DNA of 64,000 bases from Conchocele bisecta (taxonomy: Eukaryota > Mollusca > Bivalvia > Lucinida > Thyasiridae), in NCBI GenBank assembly GCA_029237695.1, contig CM055266.1:9379805-9443804 (forward strand), given 5' to 3'. Position numbers and translations under genes: made by a program. Under the pieces are notes generated by a model that ran no database searches, had not been told where the DNA came from, and was given only the letters and a program-made list of their open reading frames with translations. Every line of letters begins with the position of its first letter. Position 1 is the stretch's first letter. Positions 23,201 to 38,200 of this stretch are shown here, in pieces.

Positions 23201-26200
23201 GTTAAGCTGCATTTGGTGGTCTCTATACTTTGACCCAAACTTCTGTCGTTTTTGCGAAGAATCGATTTCATGGTTAAAATCAATTCTTCGCAAAAACGAC
23301 ATAAGCCTGTGCTGAACTCCCTGGACCACCAAATGCAGCTCATGAAGACGCGTTTACTGCACCATATTTCATCAAAATCCGTTTCATATGAAGGAAAATA
23401 TGAAATAATACTTACCTTGAAATGGGCAAGATTTCAACACTTTCAGCCACTGTTGTTGTTATTATAACCACGTGATCATGCACCTTGATTTCATTGGATA
23501 AGAAAACCAGAAAATGGTTTCAGCTCAGTAAAAACTGGGAAAACATGTTTTCAGACGTTTTTAAACGAGAATACATGATTGTTGAATTGAATAACGATTA
23601 TTGCATATCCTGGGGCCTGTTTCACTGAACTTCTTACAATAAAACTGTCAATAGAAAGATTTTTAATAATATGCTTCTCACAGTCACATGGTTAAACTAA
23701 CATTACCATTAGTACATGTGAACGCATCCACCAAAGAGTTTCCAACAGTGGAAATGGTACTCTATGTTGTGCTTACAACTTCTTAGTCTTACAAAGTTTA
23801 ATGAAACGGGCCGCAGATCAGACTGTGCGAATGCAAATGACATTTGAAAATTATATAGCACTCACCGATTCCAGCTACACATTTTCTGGCACTTGGCCTG
23901 AACATCTGCCAGCAGAGATGGCTTTGTGACTTGCTTCACGCTCGGTACTCCATCGACGACCTTCGTGGCCTGTAAACAAACTATTTCAATAGACAAAATT
24001 GATTGACTGGTTGATTGGGATTATAAGTCTGTTCCACAGCAAGGTCATATACAGATATCAGAGCTCCAGGTAAGCTGCGTATTTGCTTAAATAGCCAATT
24101 AAAATTGCCAAAACCCAATTTAAATCAGAAGTAGCGAGTATCAAAAAGCAATAAAAAATTTGTGGAACCTTGATCATGCTGCAGAAAACAATAAACAGAC
24201 CACAAATATAGCATATTTTGCTTATTTCCCATCAAAACACATCTTGGTATTTCATTAGAATCGTCTCCAAGGAGACAATTCTAATGAAATGCCAAGACAT
24301 GTTTTAATTTATTTCGAAGCAAACTATTCAGTAATTGTGGTCTGCTGAGGTGTAAACAGTAGTGTGATTTTATTATACCCAATTAAAATTTTGAAAATCC
24401 CAATTGCTTCAGAAATGATGGAGCGACAATAATCAATTACTAATTCCTTATCTGGAGCCTTGCAGATATGAATGCAACTGCATGGTAGCAGCACCGATCC
24501 ATCAGCATTGAAATTACAATAACAAGAAATGCCGCCTGTCGGCACACGAATGCCCCCGGTGGCAGATTGGAAACCAGCGCTCCAGATAAGGAATTAGTAA
24601 TAGAGTATTGTCACTCCATCATTTCTGAAGCAATTGGGTACAGTGAAACTTGTGTTAAGAGACCACTCAAGGGAACTGCCAAAAGTGGTCTCTTAACAGA
24701 GGTGGTCTCTTAATAGGGACAGCCATGTGGAGTGGGTACACGGATGATATATAAAAAACAACACAGTGACAACACAGTCAAGTAATAACATATATGTATG
24801 TTTATTAAAGTAATAACATGTACAATGGAAAACATAAGTTTGAATAGTAATATGGAATTAAATCAACATAAAAGTATGAGAATGTATTTACACACCATCA
24901 GTTACACAAGTATGTACAGTCAAACTTGTACTTGCGACCACTTGTATTCAACGACTTCCCTCCGAGAAGAATTCCAGTATTGATTTCTGCTTCATTGAAC
25001 ACCCGTCCATTCTCAACACATTCAAGGAGCCCTGTAACTTCATCACCCAGTTGAGCACGTCACTATGTCCCTTCGATAATGCCCACGATTGGAGTTGTGA
25101 GGCATAATAATTTGCGACAAGCCAATTAAGGGTCATCTCACTCGTCAATAATTACGGTTAACATTATTCACAGCGGATTAATTAGCTCACAAACCCATTC
25201 CTCGGTAATTGAAGTTCCGCGATTTACACCGATCAGGTCAATTAAGAATCAAGTGCATTAATATGGTTGATAGATAACAATTATCTATTTTTTTCTCTCA
25301 ATAATTTCTATTCCAAACATGTTTTGACAGCACATGGTAATCGTCTTCATTTTACATCAGCGTGTATCCTGATATTTTTGTCAACGATCGACTGCATTGT
25401 GAGACGATTCACATGTGCTGCCAAAGCATACTTTTCAGTAATTAATATGGTAACAGCAGACGACAATTTAAGTTCCCCGCGACGTATAAATCTATTTTCA
25501 CGATAAGAGACCACTTTTGGCAGTTCCCTTGAGTGGTCTCTTAACACAAGTTTGACTGTAATATGGTAACAGCAGATGACAAATTCAGTTTCCCACGATC
25601 TATAAATCGCTATTCCAATGTCTTAATGTCTATAAATAACCTCAGGCAGTCAAGGTTGCCACGTTACCTTAAATCAATACGCGCCTATACACCTCAATAC
25701 ACACAGAGTAGGCTACACGGCATTGTTTGTCGCAATCAGGTAACATTTACACTTGACAGCAACACGTTTTATGGATTATAGCCACCGCTTATAGCCGTGT
25801 TTCGAGCCGTGTTTTCATGGGCGCTGACAGTCGTATTTATATGGTCGCTGGTCGCAGACAGCAGGTGGTCGTTCATTGCAAGTACATTATTATTATGGAA
25901 ATTCGTCGGGCGGGATTCAAACCGGTCGCTTACAGCAGGTGGTCGTTTATTACAAGTGGTCGTTAGCACAAGTTTGACTGTATTTCAAAATTTTAATTGG
26001 GTAAAATAAAATTGCACTACTGTTTACACATCAACAGACAGTAATTATTGAATGGATTGCTTCGAAATGAAAACATGTCTTGGCATTTCATTAGAATTGT
26101 CTCCTTGGTGACAATTCTAATGAAATACCAAGATGTGTTTTCATGGAAAATAAGAAAAATATGCTATATCTGTGGTCTGTTTTCTGCAGCAAGATAAAGG

Positions 26201-29200
26201 TACCACAATTTTTTACTGCTTTTTGATACTCGCTACTTCTGATTTCAATTGGGTTTTTGACAATTTTAATTGGGTATTTAAGCAAATAATCAGCTTATCT
26301 GGAGCATGGGAAACTGTGGCAAAGTTAATTAACCATTCAATTCCGCATGAGCTCTGATTTTTCTTGACAACTTTCAAAGTCATTGATGGAAAATACTGCA
26401 TTTAAATAAATAAATATCGGCGAAAATCAGCGATGCCAAAAAGCTAGGGTGTATCAAAGGTATACTCACATACCTTTTTACCAAAATCTTGTTTAAACCG
26501 TTTACGCTGGCCGTCGGGAGTGGAGCCATCATCGGCAACTTCAGCCTTGCTCACCAATGGGTTTCCGTCATCGTCGACGTCGTCCTTCTCTGGTCACAAC
26601 AAACACAATAGTGAACTATTGATTGGTTGGTTTGTTGATTGATAATTCCAGCACAAATATATTTACACAATTCCCTAACATTTGATTGGTCCAGTTGCAA
26701 GTCTCCGTCCAAAATTTATATCCCAGTAAACTCCATGCCGAACTACTTTCCGTAACCGTCAGGCGCAGTTAAAATAATTCTTAAGAAAACGGAAAGTAAA
26801 CACATTTTCTTGATGAATTTATTTCAAATGCTGGAATTATAAGGAATGAATGGCCTTTTTGTGGAATTTATCGGGGATATAAACTTGGAAAAGTCGCGGG
26901 AATACTGGACGAGGCCTTAAAAAATTACAATTTTCGGAAAAAAAGAAAAGCCTTTTTGTGGAATTTATCGGGGATATAAACTTGGAAAAGTCGCGGGAAT
27001 ACTGGACGAGGCCTTAAAAAATTACAATTTTCGGAAAAAAAGAAAAGAAAAAAAAATGTAATTTTTTATCGCTTCGTCCAGTATTCCCGCGACTTTTCCA
27101 AGTTTATACCCCGATAAATTCCACAAAAAGGCCATTCATTCCTATAGTATAGTATAGTGATTGCCATATTGGTGTATTGATTGATTGGCATTTCAAATCC
27201 GTTCAACAGCGTCACATGTGACTGTCACTGGAGAAGTGGGGCTTTGTGATTGGTGACCAGTGTAGCTCATCATCATATAGCACACTACTGTAGCCTGATA
27301 ATGATCTACATTGCTTGTTAGAAGCAGGACATGGTTTTTATATTGATGGAATGGTGAACAGTGTAGGTCCTGATCAGAGTTCAGATGCACACGGTGATCT
27401 TGATCTACACTGGTAACAAAACCCATAAGCCCCATTTCTCCAGTCACTGCCACATTTCACTGTAAATTGTGTTTACAGGAGTGTGCTATTTGATTAGGAG
27501 CTACACTTGTCACATATCCCATAAGCCCCATTTCGCCAGGCACTGCCACAGAGGTAATTCAATTAATGTATAGAATAGAAACCATTTTATATGTGTTATG
27601 TATGATAACATAAAGTAGATCACAAACTTCGTAGAATTTGATCAAATAAAATGGTGCACTCGATTGAAAAGGGTTGTTAAATAGCCTTTCATAATTCCCA
27701 TATATTAAATATCCAAGGCATTATCTGAGACACAGCGCCTTTAACCCTTTCACCCCTAAGTAACTGGAATGGATTTTGATATGTTAATTCAGCAACCAAT
27801 CCAACAGTCACAAAATGGTTTTCAGACTAGTCAAGTTTATATGAAAAGGGGGTATTTTTTTATCTAAAAAATATGAGAATTCTTTTCAAAGGCTCATCTG
27901 GATCTGAACTGTTTGCATAAACCACTATAGCGGGTTGTCGGGTTTAAAGGGTTAAGTGGAATATTTACCGAAACACCATTCTGGAAGTTCCGGTGCAGCA
28001 GGAGTGTCATCCACGTCACCGTAGCGATGGAATAACTCCTGCAGATATTCCTGTTTGTAGATACCCGGTGGGCGTGACTGAAACACAATCAGGGAGAAGT
28101 TTCAGTAAACCTTGTACAACTAAAATGTCTGCAAGTGCAAAATTATGATAGTCTGTAAATTTCACATTAACAGTGTTTTCTTGTAAACAATTATTGGATT
28201 TACATTTATTACAGCATAGGCTGCCTATGCTAAAAAAATGTAAATCCACAAATAAAATTTCCAGACGATCCTAAATTTGCACTTACGAACATTCTAGTCG
28301 TACAAATTTAGTGAAATGGGCCCAAGATAAACAATTACAGTTCAATGTTGTCGTCTGCTGTTTATTTTCCATTCTTTCTCAATGAAAACATGTTTTGACA
28401 AGACATTGAGGCAATTCTCATGTGCAGACAGAACATGTTTTATTTGTTAGGAAATAAGCTATGAAAGAAAATCACCAGACGACAACATTTCTCTATGTCA
28501 TTTGACCTTGACCTTAGGGATGTGAGCTGTAGGGGTGGGCCACATAATTAAAATATGATGATGATAAACAAGCATATGATGTTTAAATATATCAAAACAA
28601 GAAATCCGTCTGTCGAACGCGGATGCCACCTGCAGCATATTTGAGAAACTGTGACAAAGTGGTTAACCGAAAAGTGTGACGAACGGACGGACGGACGGAC
28701 GGACGGACGGACGGACGTTCTTACAGTACTATACTTATGTGGCTTATCACATGTTAAATATTAGCCACATAAAAGGATTTTTTAGGTGGCTAATTGTAAC
28801 CAACCCTATCCTTTACCAAGTCCATAACCCTGTGGGGCTAGCCACATAAGTACCCTAATGTGTGCCCGGACGGACGGACGGACGGACGGACGGACAGACG
28901 GTCCAAACACTATATGCCACCCGTTTCCTCGAAACCCGGTGGCATAAAAATGCTTTGGAATGATCTGCTTTATTATTATATATTGTAGTACTATATTGAT
29001 ACATGTACATACAATATAGGTTATACAGATGATCAGTGGGTCAGGGTTGAAAACATTTCATTAAATGAGAAATGGTACAAATTCGCTTGTTCAAAGTCAT
29101 TGGACTTAAACCATCAGCAGCTTGATAATGATCCATCCTCTTTGTCAAAAGTGTAATTGGTCACTGACTGAATGGTGAACAGTGTAGGCCCTGATCTGGG

Positions 29201-32200
29201 AATACACTGGACATAAAGGTCAAAAGCCCCAGTTCTCCAGTCATACTATAGGAATGAATGGCCTTTTTGTGGAATTTATCGGGGTATAAACTTGGAAAAG
29301 TCGCGGGAATACTGGACGAAGGCCGGAAGGCCTCGTCCAGTATTCCCGCGACTTTTCCAAGTTTATATCCCCGATAAATTCAACAAAAAGGCCATTCATT
29401 CCTTATAATTCCAGCATTTGAAATAAATTCATCAAGAAAATGTGTTTATTTTCCGTTTTCTTAAGAATTATTTTAACTGCGCCTCACGGTTACGGAAAGT
29501 AGTTCGGCGTGGGAGTTTACTGGGATATAAATTTTGGACAGAGACTTGCTACGAGCCAATCAAATGTTAGGGAATTGTGTAAATATTTTTGTGCTGGAAT
29601 TATACATACATATTAAGGATCGGTTTACCTCGGCATATGCTTGAACTGCTGCCTCAACACTGTGAATAAATAAATATGTGAGTTAACAGACTTCTCTATA
29701 GAGATAGCCACTTTGGTTGACAAGAATTTAATGTATGTATAACAAAAATGTCTATAAGCGATGGGTACCAACACATTGCATGCTGAACTGAAGGAAATGA
29801 CCAATCCAGCGTGAAATATACAAGCTTATCCTCATCTAGAGGAAGGTAAGCCACTTTCCATATAAAAAATATAGATATCTGAATCTATATCAAATATTTT
29901 AGCATGTAGTGAAATCACAATGCCTTGAAAAGTGAAAGTGAAAAGGTTAAACGTCCCAGCAACAGCTAAGGTCATATAGAGACAGGACCACAGTTTTAAG
30001 TCTCATCCGACAGGCCAGTGGGATGGAAATACTATGAATGTATTTTTGATGCCTAAGGCGAGCTTTGAACCCACAACCTCTAGATTGGAAGTCAGGTGTT
30101 CTAACACCTAGGCCACAACCCATCCCTGACAATGCCTTGAAATAAGATGCCTCGTACTGCCAGGCTCACTTGATAAAGTGCCGTAGTCCTGATAATTTTC
30201 CTTACACATTATTGCCTTATAAATGCGATGGTTCAAAATGCAATTTGTTAAAAGCACGACAGGTGTGCCACGGACTGATATATCGCATATCGTCTTAGGC
30301 ATAAAATCACATGGCTCGTCTCATATGTGGCTATGACTGGGTTTTTCGACCAGTGTAGACCCAGATCAGCCTGTGCAACCGCACAGTCTGATCAGGATCT
30401 GCACTGTTTGCCATCTCATACATGAAACACACGTTATACTTCTAACAAGCACGACAGATCATTATCAGGCTACACGAGTACACTATTTTATCAGGAGCTA
30501 CACTGGCCATAAATCCCATATGCCCCAATTTTCCAGACACATATGAAGAGGTTAGCAAGCAACTGCTGAGTTACCTCCAGTCCATCTTCTCGACGAGATA
30601 CGCCACAACGAGGAAGCCTGTCCTGTTGAACCCGTGGGTACAGTGAACACCTGGTCAGAACACACAAACGTGAAATAGAACAGCTAAGGACCAGGGGCCC
30701 GTTTCACTAAAGTTTGTACGACTAAAATGTTTGTAAGTGCAAAATTATGATAGTCTGTAAATTTCACATTAACAACATTTTCTTGTAGATAAATATTGGA
30801 TTTACATTTAATGAGCATAGGCTGCTTTTGCTCAATAAATGTAAATCCACCAATTGAAATTTCCAGACGATCCTAAATTTGCACTTACGAATATTTTAGT
30901 CGTACAAAGTTTTATAGTGAAACGGGCCCCTGGCCGTTTTAATGGGGTTTAATCTCAAAAGCAGAACTTAATGTTTTCATAACAAGAATTGACCGTAACA
31001 CGATCATGGGTATGTGTTAAAGTAAACATCACAAAAACCATCAGAAAAGTGCATGCTTAAAACACAAAATAGGTCAAGGTGAAGAAACGTTTTGACATAA
31101 ACCAGAATTCCGCCACGGAAGCGGTGTCACGCCTGCCGAGGCATTTGACCGCAAAATGATCATGGGTATGTGCTAAAGTAAGCATCACAAAAACCATCAG
31201 AGAAGTGCATGCTTAAAACACGACAAAGGTCAAGGTTAAAGAAACCTTTTGACATAAACAAGAGCTCCGTGGAGCAAGATGTTCCACCTGGCGCAGTTTG
31301 ATAGTACATAAGGAGCTTGTAATAACCTTGGGGTTAGTGAGCACCATGGGCTTTCTGTAGAATGATGCGGGATGTTGTTTCCACAACCATGTGAAGGTCA
31401 AAAAAGTCAAGGTAATGGCGGCATGAGTCAGTTCCAAATGCTTACATGTATCAAGTTTCCAAATATTGAAGCAATCCATCAAGTAATATTAAAGTTATAG
31501 CACGATCACGAAGCCTGTACAAACTTTTTGACATTTCGGACTATAGTATATTCAGCCCAGAAATTAGATAAATTAGGTCCTCACCACATCAGTCACTTAG
31601 TTTCAGCCCCTAAAAGTAATAGGATTAGTATTAATTATATTACTTTTATACTGGATATAACGGGATTCAACTCTCAGTTACATGAAAGCCAAAAACATAC
31701 CGGAGTGCGAGCTTGCTTGCTAGCTTGAAAATCATTTTGTGATGATTGGATTGGTCCTTAAATTAACATACCACAGGTCATTCCAGTTATTTAGGGTTAA
31801 AAGTTAATAAGGTGTATATCATAATTCCACTTACCAATAATTTCCATGGGTTTCTGACTGAAGAACCGGGCGGCGAGCTGAATAAATGCCTCGGTCTGCT
31901 CCTTGGACGGGGTCTCGCCATGCCTGCAACACCACAGAATATGGATTAACACTTTAACCCTTACACTGCTGTATTAAATTTTGTCAACGGCTGTTTATTT
32001 TTTATTTTCCATTTTTTTCTTCATCAAAAACATGGTTTGACAACACTTTAGAATCATTTCCAATGAAACTGATTCTCAAGTGCTGTCATACCATATTTGT
32101 TATTGAGAACAAGAGTGTCAGACGTGACAATATAGGCCTGTCTAGGCATTGTCAATGAAGAAAACAAAGTAGGTCAATGTCACATTCACCCTTACAATGC

Positions 32201-35200
32201 TGAATTAAATTGTGTCGTCTGCTGTTTATTTTTTATTTTCCATTTTTCTCATGAAATACATGGTTCGACAGCATTTTAGAATAATTTCCATGGAAATGAT
32301 TCTAAAATGCTGCCAAACAATGTTTTTATCGAGAGAAAACACGAAATATGAAACAACAGCAGACGACACTTCTCGTTTCCCACATTCTAAGGGTTAAGGT
32401 CAACTGATATGCCGTTGCTGATGTGTGTGCAAGTATACCGAGTATGAAGTAAATCAGCTGAAAACTAGAAGTAGCAGAAGTCAAGCATTTCCTGAGTCGT
32501 AAAAGGGGCATAACTCTATATGGATTGGGGCAACATGGATCTGTGGAAAAATGTAGAACTAGTTCGCCGTACAAGAGGGAATTTTGGAGTTGGAAAAAGG
32601 GGGATAACTCTGTAAATGTTCGAGGTGGAGTGAACATGTTTGTGTTACGCACTGCAGCACTTTAAGATGGTCAGGTATGCAAAGTATGAATTGGATCGGT
32701 GGAAAAATGTATGACTAGTTCGCCGTACAATCCAAAAATGGGAATTTAGGAGTTGAAGAAGGGGGATAATCCCTTCAGGATTTGAGGTGGAGCGAAAAAG
32801 TTTGTGTTACACACTGTGGGACATGATAGTAGCCCTATATTCAAAGTATTGACTTGATCTGTAGGACTAGTTCGTTGTAGAAAGCGAAAGTTTATGGATG
32901 GATGGCACAACATAATATGTTCAGTTTTTCAAATGGGCGTATAAAAATGTGAAACAACAGCAGATGACAATTTTTGTTTCACGCATTTAAAGGGTAAACC
33001 CCTAAATAACTGGCATATACTGGTTCATGCTAATTCATTAATCATACGAGGAATGTGTTTTAAAAATCTGTGACAAATAATGTAGATCTTGACGGGGCGG
33101 CTCAATACAAGCCGCCTCATCTGAATCTACAGTGCTTGCAAGTGTTGACTGTAGGGGTAAAAAGGAGCGGCAAAACATTTTGTCGCCTGCTGTTTATAAT
33201 TTTCAACTTATTCAGATGCGTTGTCAAAACTTGTTTGCATAAAAAGGAAAATAAAAAGATATATAACAGACGACAAAACTGAATTCAGCTTTGCAATGGC
33301 TAACGACACTAGCATAGAATAATCACATGTATATTACATGCTACCCAGTGAGTTACCGTGATTCTGGAGGGATTTATTTCCTTGAAGGAAATATTTCCTC
33401 CTATACGTTTGCGAGACATAATTGACGTCACGTTTTTACGTCATTTCCGGCGGAGAAATAATTAATACGCGAACGTCAAAATTGAGGTTATAAGCTGGTC
33501 TAACGTTATTATAGGAATTAATGACCTTTTTCTGGAATTTATCGGGGTATAAACTTGGAAAAGTCGCGAGAATACTGGACGAAGGCCAGAAGGCCTCGTC
33601 CAGTATTCCCGCGACTTTTCCAAGTTTATATCCCAGATAAATTCCACAAAAAGGCCATTCATTACTTAAAATTCCAGCATTTGAAATAAATTCATCAAGA
33701 AAATGTGTTTATTTTCCGTTTTCTTAAGAATTATTTTAACTGCGCCTCACGGTTACGGAAAGTAGATCGGCGTTGGAGTTTACTGGGATATAAATTTTTG
33801 ACAGAGACTTGCTATGGGCCAATCAAATGTTAGGGAATTGTGTAAATATTTTTGTGCTGGAATTATAAGCTGGTCTAAGAGCAAATTTGCCATTTTTAAA
33901 CGAGTGTATTATGTTTAATACATCATGCTAATGCACTGCAAAATCCACTAAATGCAACAAATGTTGTTACCCTCGGCACTGGAGCTTGACATATTTACAG
34001 CCGGACTGCTCCACCTCCTTACGGTCGTAGAATCGGGTCGTGTTTGTTAGGTCCGCTACCAGTCCAAGCTTCGCCTGCAATAAATACACAACATGCCGTC
34101 ACATGGCACGTCTGAATTACAGTAATGTATGCTCTGTAATTGAGACGAGCCATGTGATTCTGTACCTAAGAAGATGTGTGATTTTTAATGAATTGTTTTT
34201 ACAAAATTTACAATAGATGTCGAAAGTTGACGAAACGTTAATTTATAAAAATACAGTAAACTATTAACCCTTACAACGCTATCTTATTTTTTTGTCGTCT
34301 GCTGTTTATTTTCTATTTTTATCATCAAAAACATGCTTTGACAGCACTTTAGAATAATTTACAACATGCTTTGACAGTATCATTTCCATTGGAAATGATT
34401 CTGAAGTGCTGTCAAACCATGTTTTTATTGAGAAATAAGGCAAGATATAAAAGCAACAGCAGACGACAATTGTTGTGAGTAGCGGTCTAAGGATTAAATA
34501 ATTTATGCATAAATTGAGTACTCGCTCAATTGCACTTAGCTACATTAGTGAACTTACAGGGTATGGGATCGCACGGTTTCTGAACGTCTCAGTACTACGT
34601 TTTCCTATGTGGCGTAATGTTTAACATCATTTTACATACATTTTCTCTAAAAATAAATTCCTAACAAACGGAGGAGGGATTTCGATGATGTATATCGCAC
34701 CAAATACAATAATTTGCGTGTTTCAAGATCACACTACCGGTAATATTTCTTATTAAAACCTTTCATTTTTCACAAAGAATTGACTACCGTTTTTTGGGAA
34801 CATGCTTTATAATTTTGCCTTACTCGATGGTTCTTGATTCTTGATGCAAAACTATAGATGCATTGAACCAAGTATATGCGGCAGAATAATATTAAGCAAA
34901 CACTGCTGTGCTAGGTTTCCACAAAATCTGGTTCTGCCATTTGTAAGTTATTGAAATAAAACTTACCTAAAAATATCCCACACCCTGACTTAGCGATATT
35001 TATTAAATCATTTACTGGGGCTACACTGGTCGCATATGAGGATGGCTTCATTTTCACCCATATTAACCCTTAAAATGCGGGAACCAAAAATTGTCGTCTG
35101 CTGTTATTCATATTTTAGCTTTTTTCGTAGTGAAAACATGGTTTGGTAGCACTTTAGAATCATTTCCTTTGGAAATGATTCTAAAGTGCTGCCAATTCAT

Positions 35201-38200
35201 GTTCTTGATGAAATAAATTGAAAATAAAAAAAGAAACAGCAGACGACAGAATTTAATTCAGCGTTGTAATGGTTACTTCAGCAACCAATAAATACCTTGT
35301 ATGTTTTCAGTGACATCATCAACATGGCAATGTTGAAGCGACTCTCCTCTGGAACCTGGTCATTATACGCATCCTTTAATGGCGTCTTGAATGGCAGGAA
35401 CTTGCCTGAAACATACAAATTAACCCGCTCCAAGATACTGGGTACATATTTCTTTCTGATCGAAAAGCTGATTACCGCATTTATTCTAATAAACGCCCCC
35501 GGGGCTATGTAATTTGTGGGTATCAAACGTGGAAAATAGGATCAAAGATATTATTTTCACTAGAAACAAAATTGCTACCCCGCTTCAGACCTCTCGCGAG
35601 GGTAGCAATTTAACTCCTATCTCTTTAATGTAACGCATGGAAGAGTGATTTTTGCAATCGGTTATCCGGCGTGTTTGATATGTTAGCGATATAAAACTGT
35701 CAAAATTGATTCAATAAATTATTAATAAAGAACATACAGATGCAGAATTTGGTTATTTTACCGTGTCTAGGTGTTTATCTGGCATTTACATGTATATCTT
35801 GTAAATGTGAAAGCTTCATTTCGTTATGTGGAATGTTGAACAACAACTTTGAAAAGCTGGCTTCCATGGGAAAATGATTTCCCTGTTCTATTATTTTTGG
35901 CAAGTTACTAGTTCTACATCAAAGATTATTTGCTTAAAGGTATAAAATATACAGCTTACTAAATTTTGACCTACAGGTTTGGGTATGCACTTCGGTTGGT
36001 CGCATTTTTGAATGGATCAATTTGTAGCCGCAGATAACATATCGGAGGCGAATTATTGTAGCTATATTTTCACATACAAAAGCCTTCTAAAACAATAAAG
36101 AGAACTGGGGCTGTTTCACTAAAGTGCGAGTTTGTGAGTGCAAAATTGAAATTTAAAATAAAATTTACATAGACAGATGAAGTTGGTGAATCCTTCCTTC
36201 ATGGATGTGTTTATTTAATGTTACATAAATGTGAAAAATGATATCATTAGAAAACAAATTCATAAACGAAGGTGACGGTCAAATAAACACTGCGTGGATA
36301 GTCATCAAAGTGAGGAAGCTATTGGTGAAGTTTGGTAATTATCCGACTAACAGATCATGAGATATTCAACATTTGGATGTATATCCAAAATTATTGACAC
36401 AAAAGTCAATGTCACCAAGGTGACGGTCAACGTCACCAGAATGACACTGGATGGATACATGTAGCTATCAATAATGTGAGGAAGCTATTTATGAAGTTTG
36501 GTAATGATATGACTAACGGATCAGGAGATATTCAACATTTGTATGTACGTCCAAAATTATTGACATGAAGGTCACTGTCGCCTAGCTATGAATGTGAGGA
36601 AGCAATTGATGAAGAGTGATCATGATCCGAGTCACTACTTAGACGTTAATACGTGGCTTGTTTGATATCGGCCTAGGTGTCGGCCCGAGGTAACTTGGTA
36701 TCAGCCTGAGACCGAAGGTCGAAGGCTGATACCAAGTTACCGAGGGACGATACCTAGGCCAATATCAAACAAGACACGTATTAACGTCTTTATTACTTAG
36801 ATTGCTTAGATATCAATTTCAATATCAATCATCCGTTGTGATAATCCTATATTAAAATCTATACCGTTATCCATGATTGAATGATGAAATACAGAGCCTA
36901 CAAATTTAAATTCCCGGCATCTGTCAAAATGTACGCAGCCGATAAAGTAAACATACGCAATGCGCTTGCCCAAAGGAACTGGTTTAATACGCGCGCGAGA
37001 CATGGTATCGGACTGGAAACGGCGTTATCAGACTAGTAACGATGGTATCAGACTAGAAATGGCAGTATCAGACTAGAAAACACGCCATATCAGCCTGGAC
37101 TGTGTATGTTATTGCAGTAGGCAAATACAGGCAATTTCTAGGTAATTGTAAGTAACAAAGATATTTAACATTTGGATGTACATGTACGTCCAAAATTGTT
37201 GACACCAGGGTCAAGGTCATCATGGTCAAAGTCACCCGAATGACATAGGTTGGATAGCCATCAATGTGACAAAACTATTCATGCAGTTTTGTAATAGTCC
37301 GACTAATGGATCAGGAAATATTCAACATTTGGACGTACATGTACCTCCAGAATAGTTGACACCTATGTCAATGTCACCATGGTCATGGTCACCCGAATGG
37401 CACTGGGAGGAAAGTCATCAATGTGAGGAAGCTATTGATGAAGCTTGCTAATTATGGATCAAACTAACTGATCAGGACGTATTCAAAATTTGGACTTATG
37501 TACAAAATTATTAACACAAAGGTTAATGTCATCGAGGTGAAGGTCAATGTCACCCGAATGACAGTAGGTGGATAGCCATCAATGTGAAACTAGATGGCCG
37601 CAGCCTGCATGTCACGCCTTGGAGCGAGGCATGGACACTAAAAAAAAAGAGATATAGTAGACGGAAAAACTTTAATAAAAAAACTTTAACGTACGTACGG
37701 ATGGACGTACGCCAAAGTGCCGACTATATCGAGCTTTCCGCAAGTGGTCGCGACAAAAACTTTAACCAAAAACTTCAAAGTAATTAGACCTTGACATTGG
37801 GCACAGGGGCCGCACAGGAGCGGGGTAGAATGAAAATATAAATGATGATAAACACCCATGTGAAGTTTCAAGGTAATGGGCAAAGCAGTTGCAGATATAT
37901 AGTATAACAAAAAACTTTAACCAAAAAACCTTAACCAAAAACTTTAACCAAAAACCTTTTAACCAAAAACTTTAACCGGACACACGTACGTACGCCAAAG
38001 TGCCGACTATATCGCGCTTTCCGCAAGCGGGCGCGACAATAACTATTGATGAAATTCGGTAAGGATTCGACCAACGGATCAGGAGGTATTCAACATTTGG
38101 ACGTATGTCCAAAATTATTGACACAACGGTTAACGTCACCAAGGTGAAGGTCATCGATAGCCATCGATGTGAGGAAGCTAAGTTTGGTTAGGATCGGACT

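Larger units (their letters stand above)
24641..25980. mobile_element. Pogo-like element(s), nested, TA target duplication
   Basis: The outer ends CAGTGAAACTTGTGTTAAGA and reverse-complement CAGTCAAACTTGTGCTAACG are flanked by TA. Inner ends at 24917 (CAGTCAAACTTGTACTTGCG) and 25558 (reverse complement CAGTCAAACTTGTGTTAAGA) are also flanked by TA. The subterminal sequence of the outer left end matches the inner right end, and the inner left matches the outer right, as if a family member inserted in the opposite orientation. Confidence 0.78.
24577..26306. mobile_element. CTCCAGATAAG-family MITE split by pogo-like elements
   Basis: Left piece 24577-24640 and right piece 25981-26306 together make one standard copy. 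Removing 24641-25980 and one TA restores the ...CAATTGGGTATTTCAAAATT junction seen in uninterrupted copies. Confidence 0.85.
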
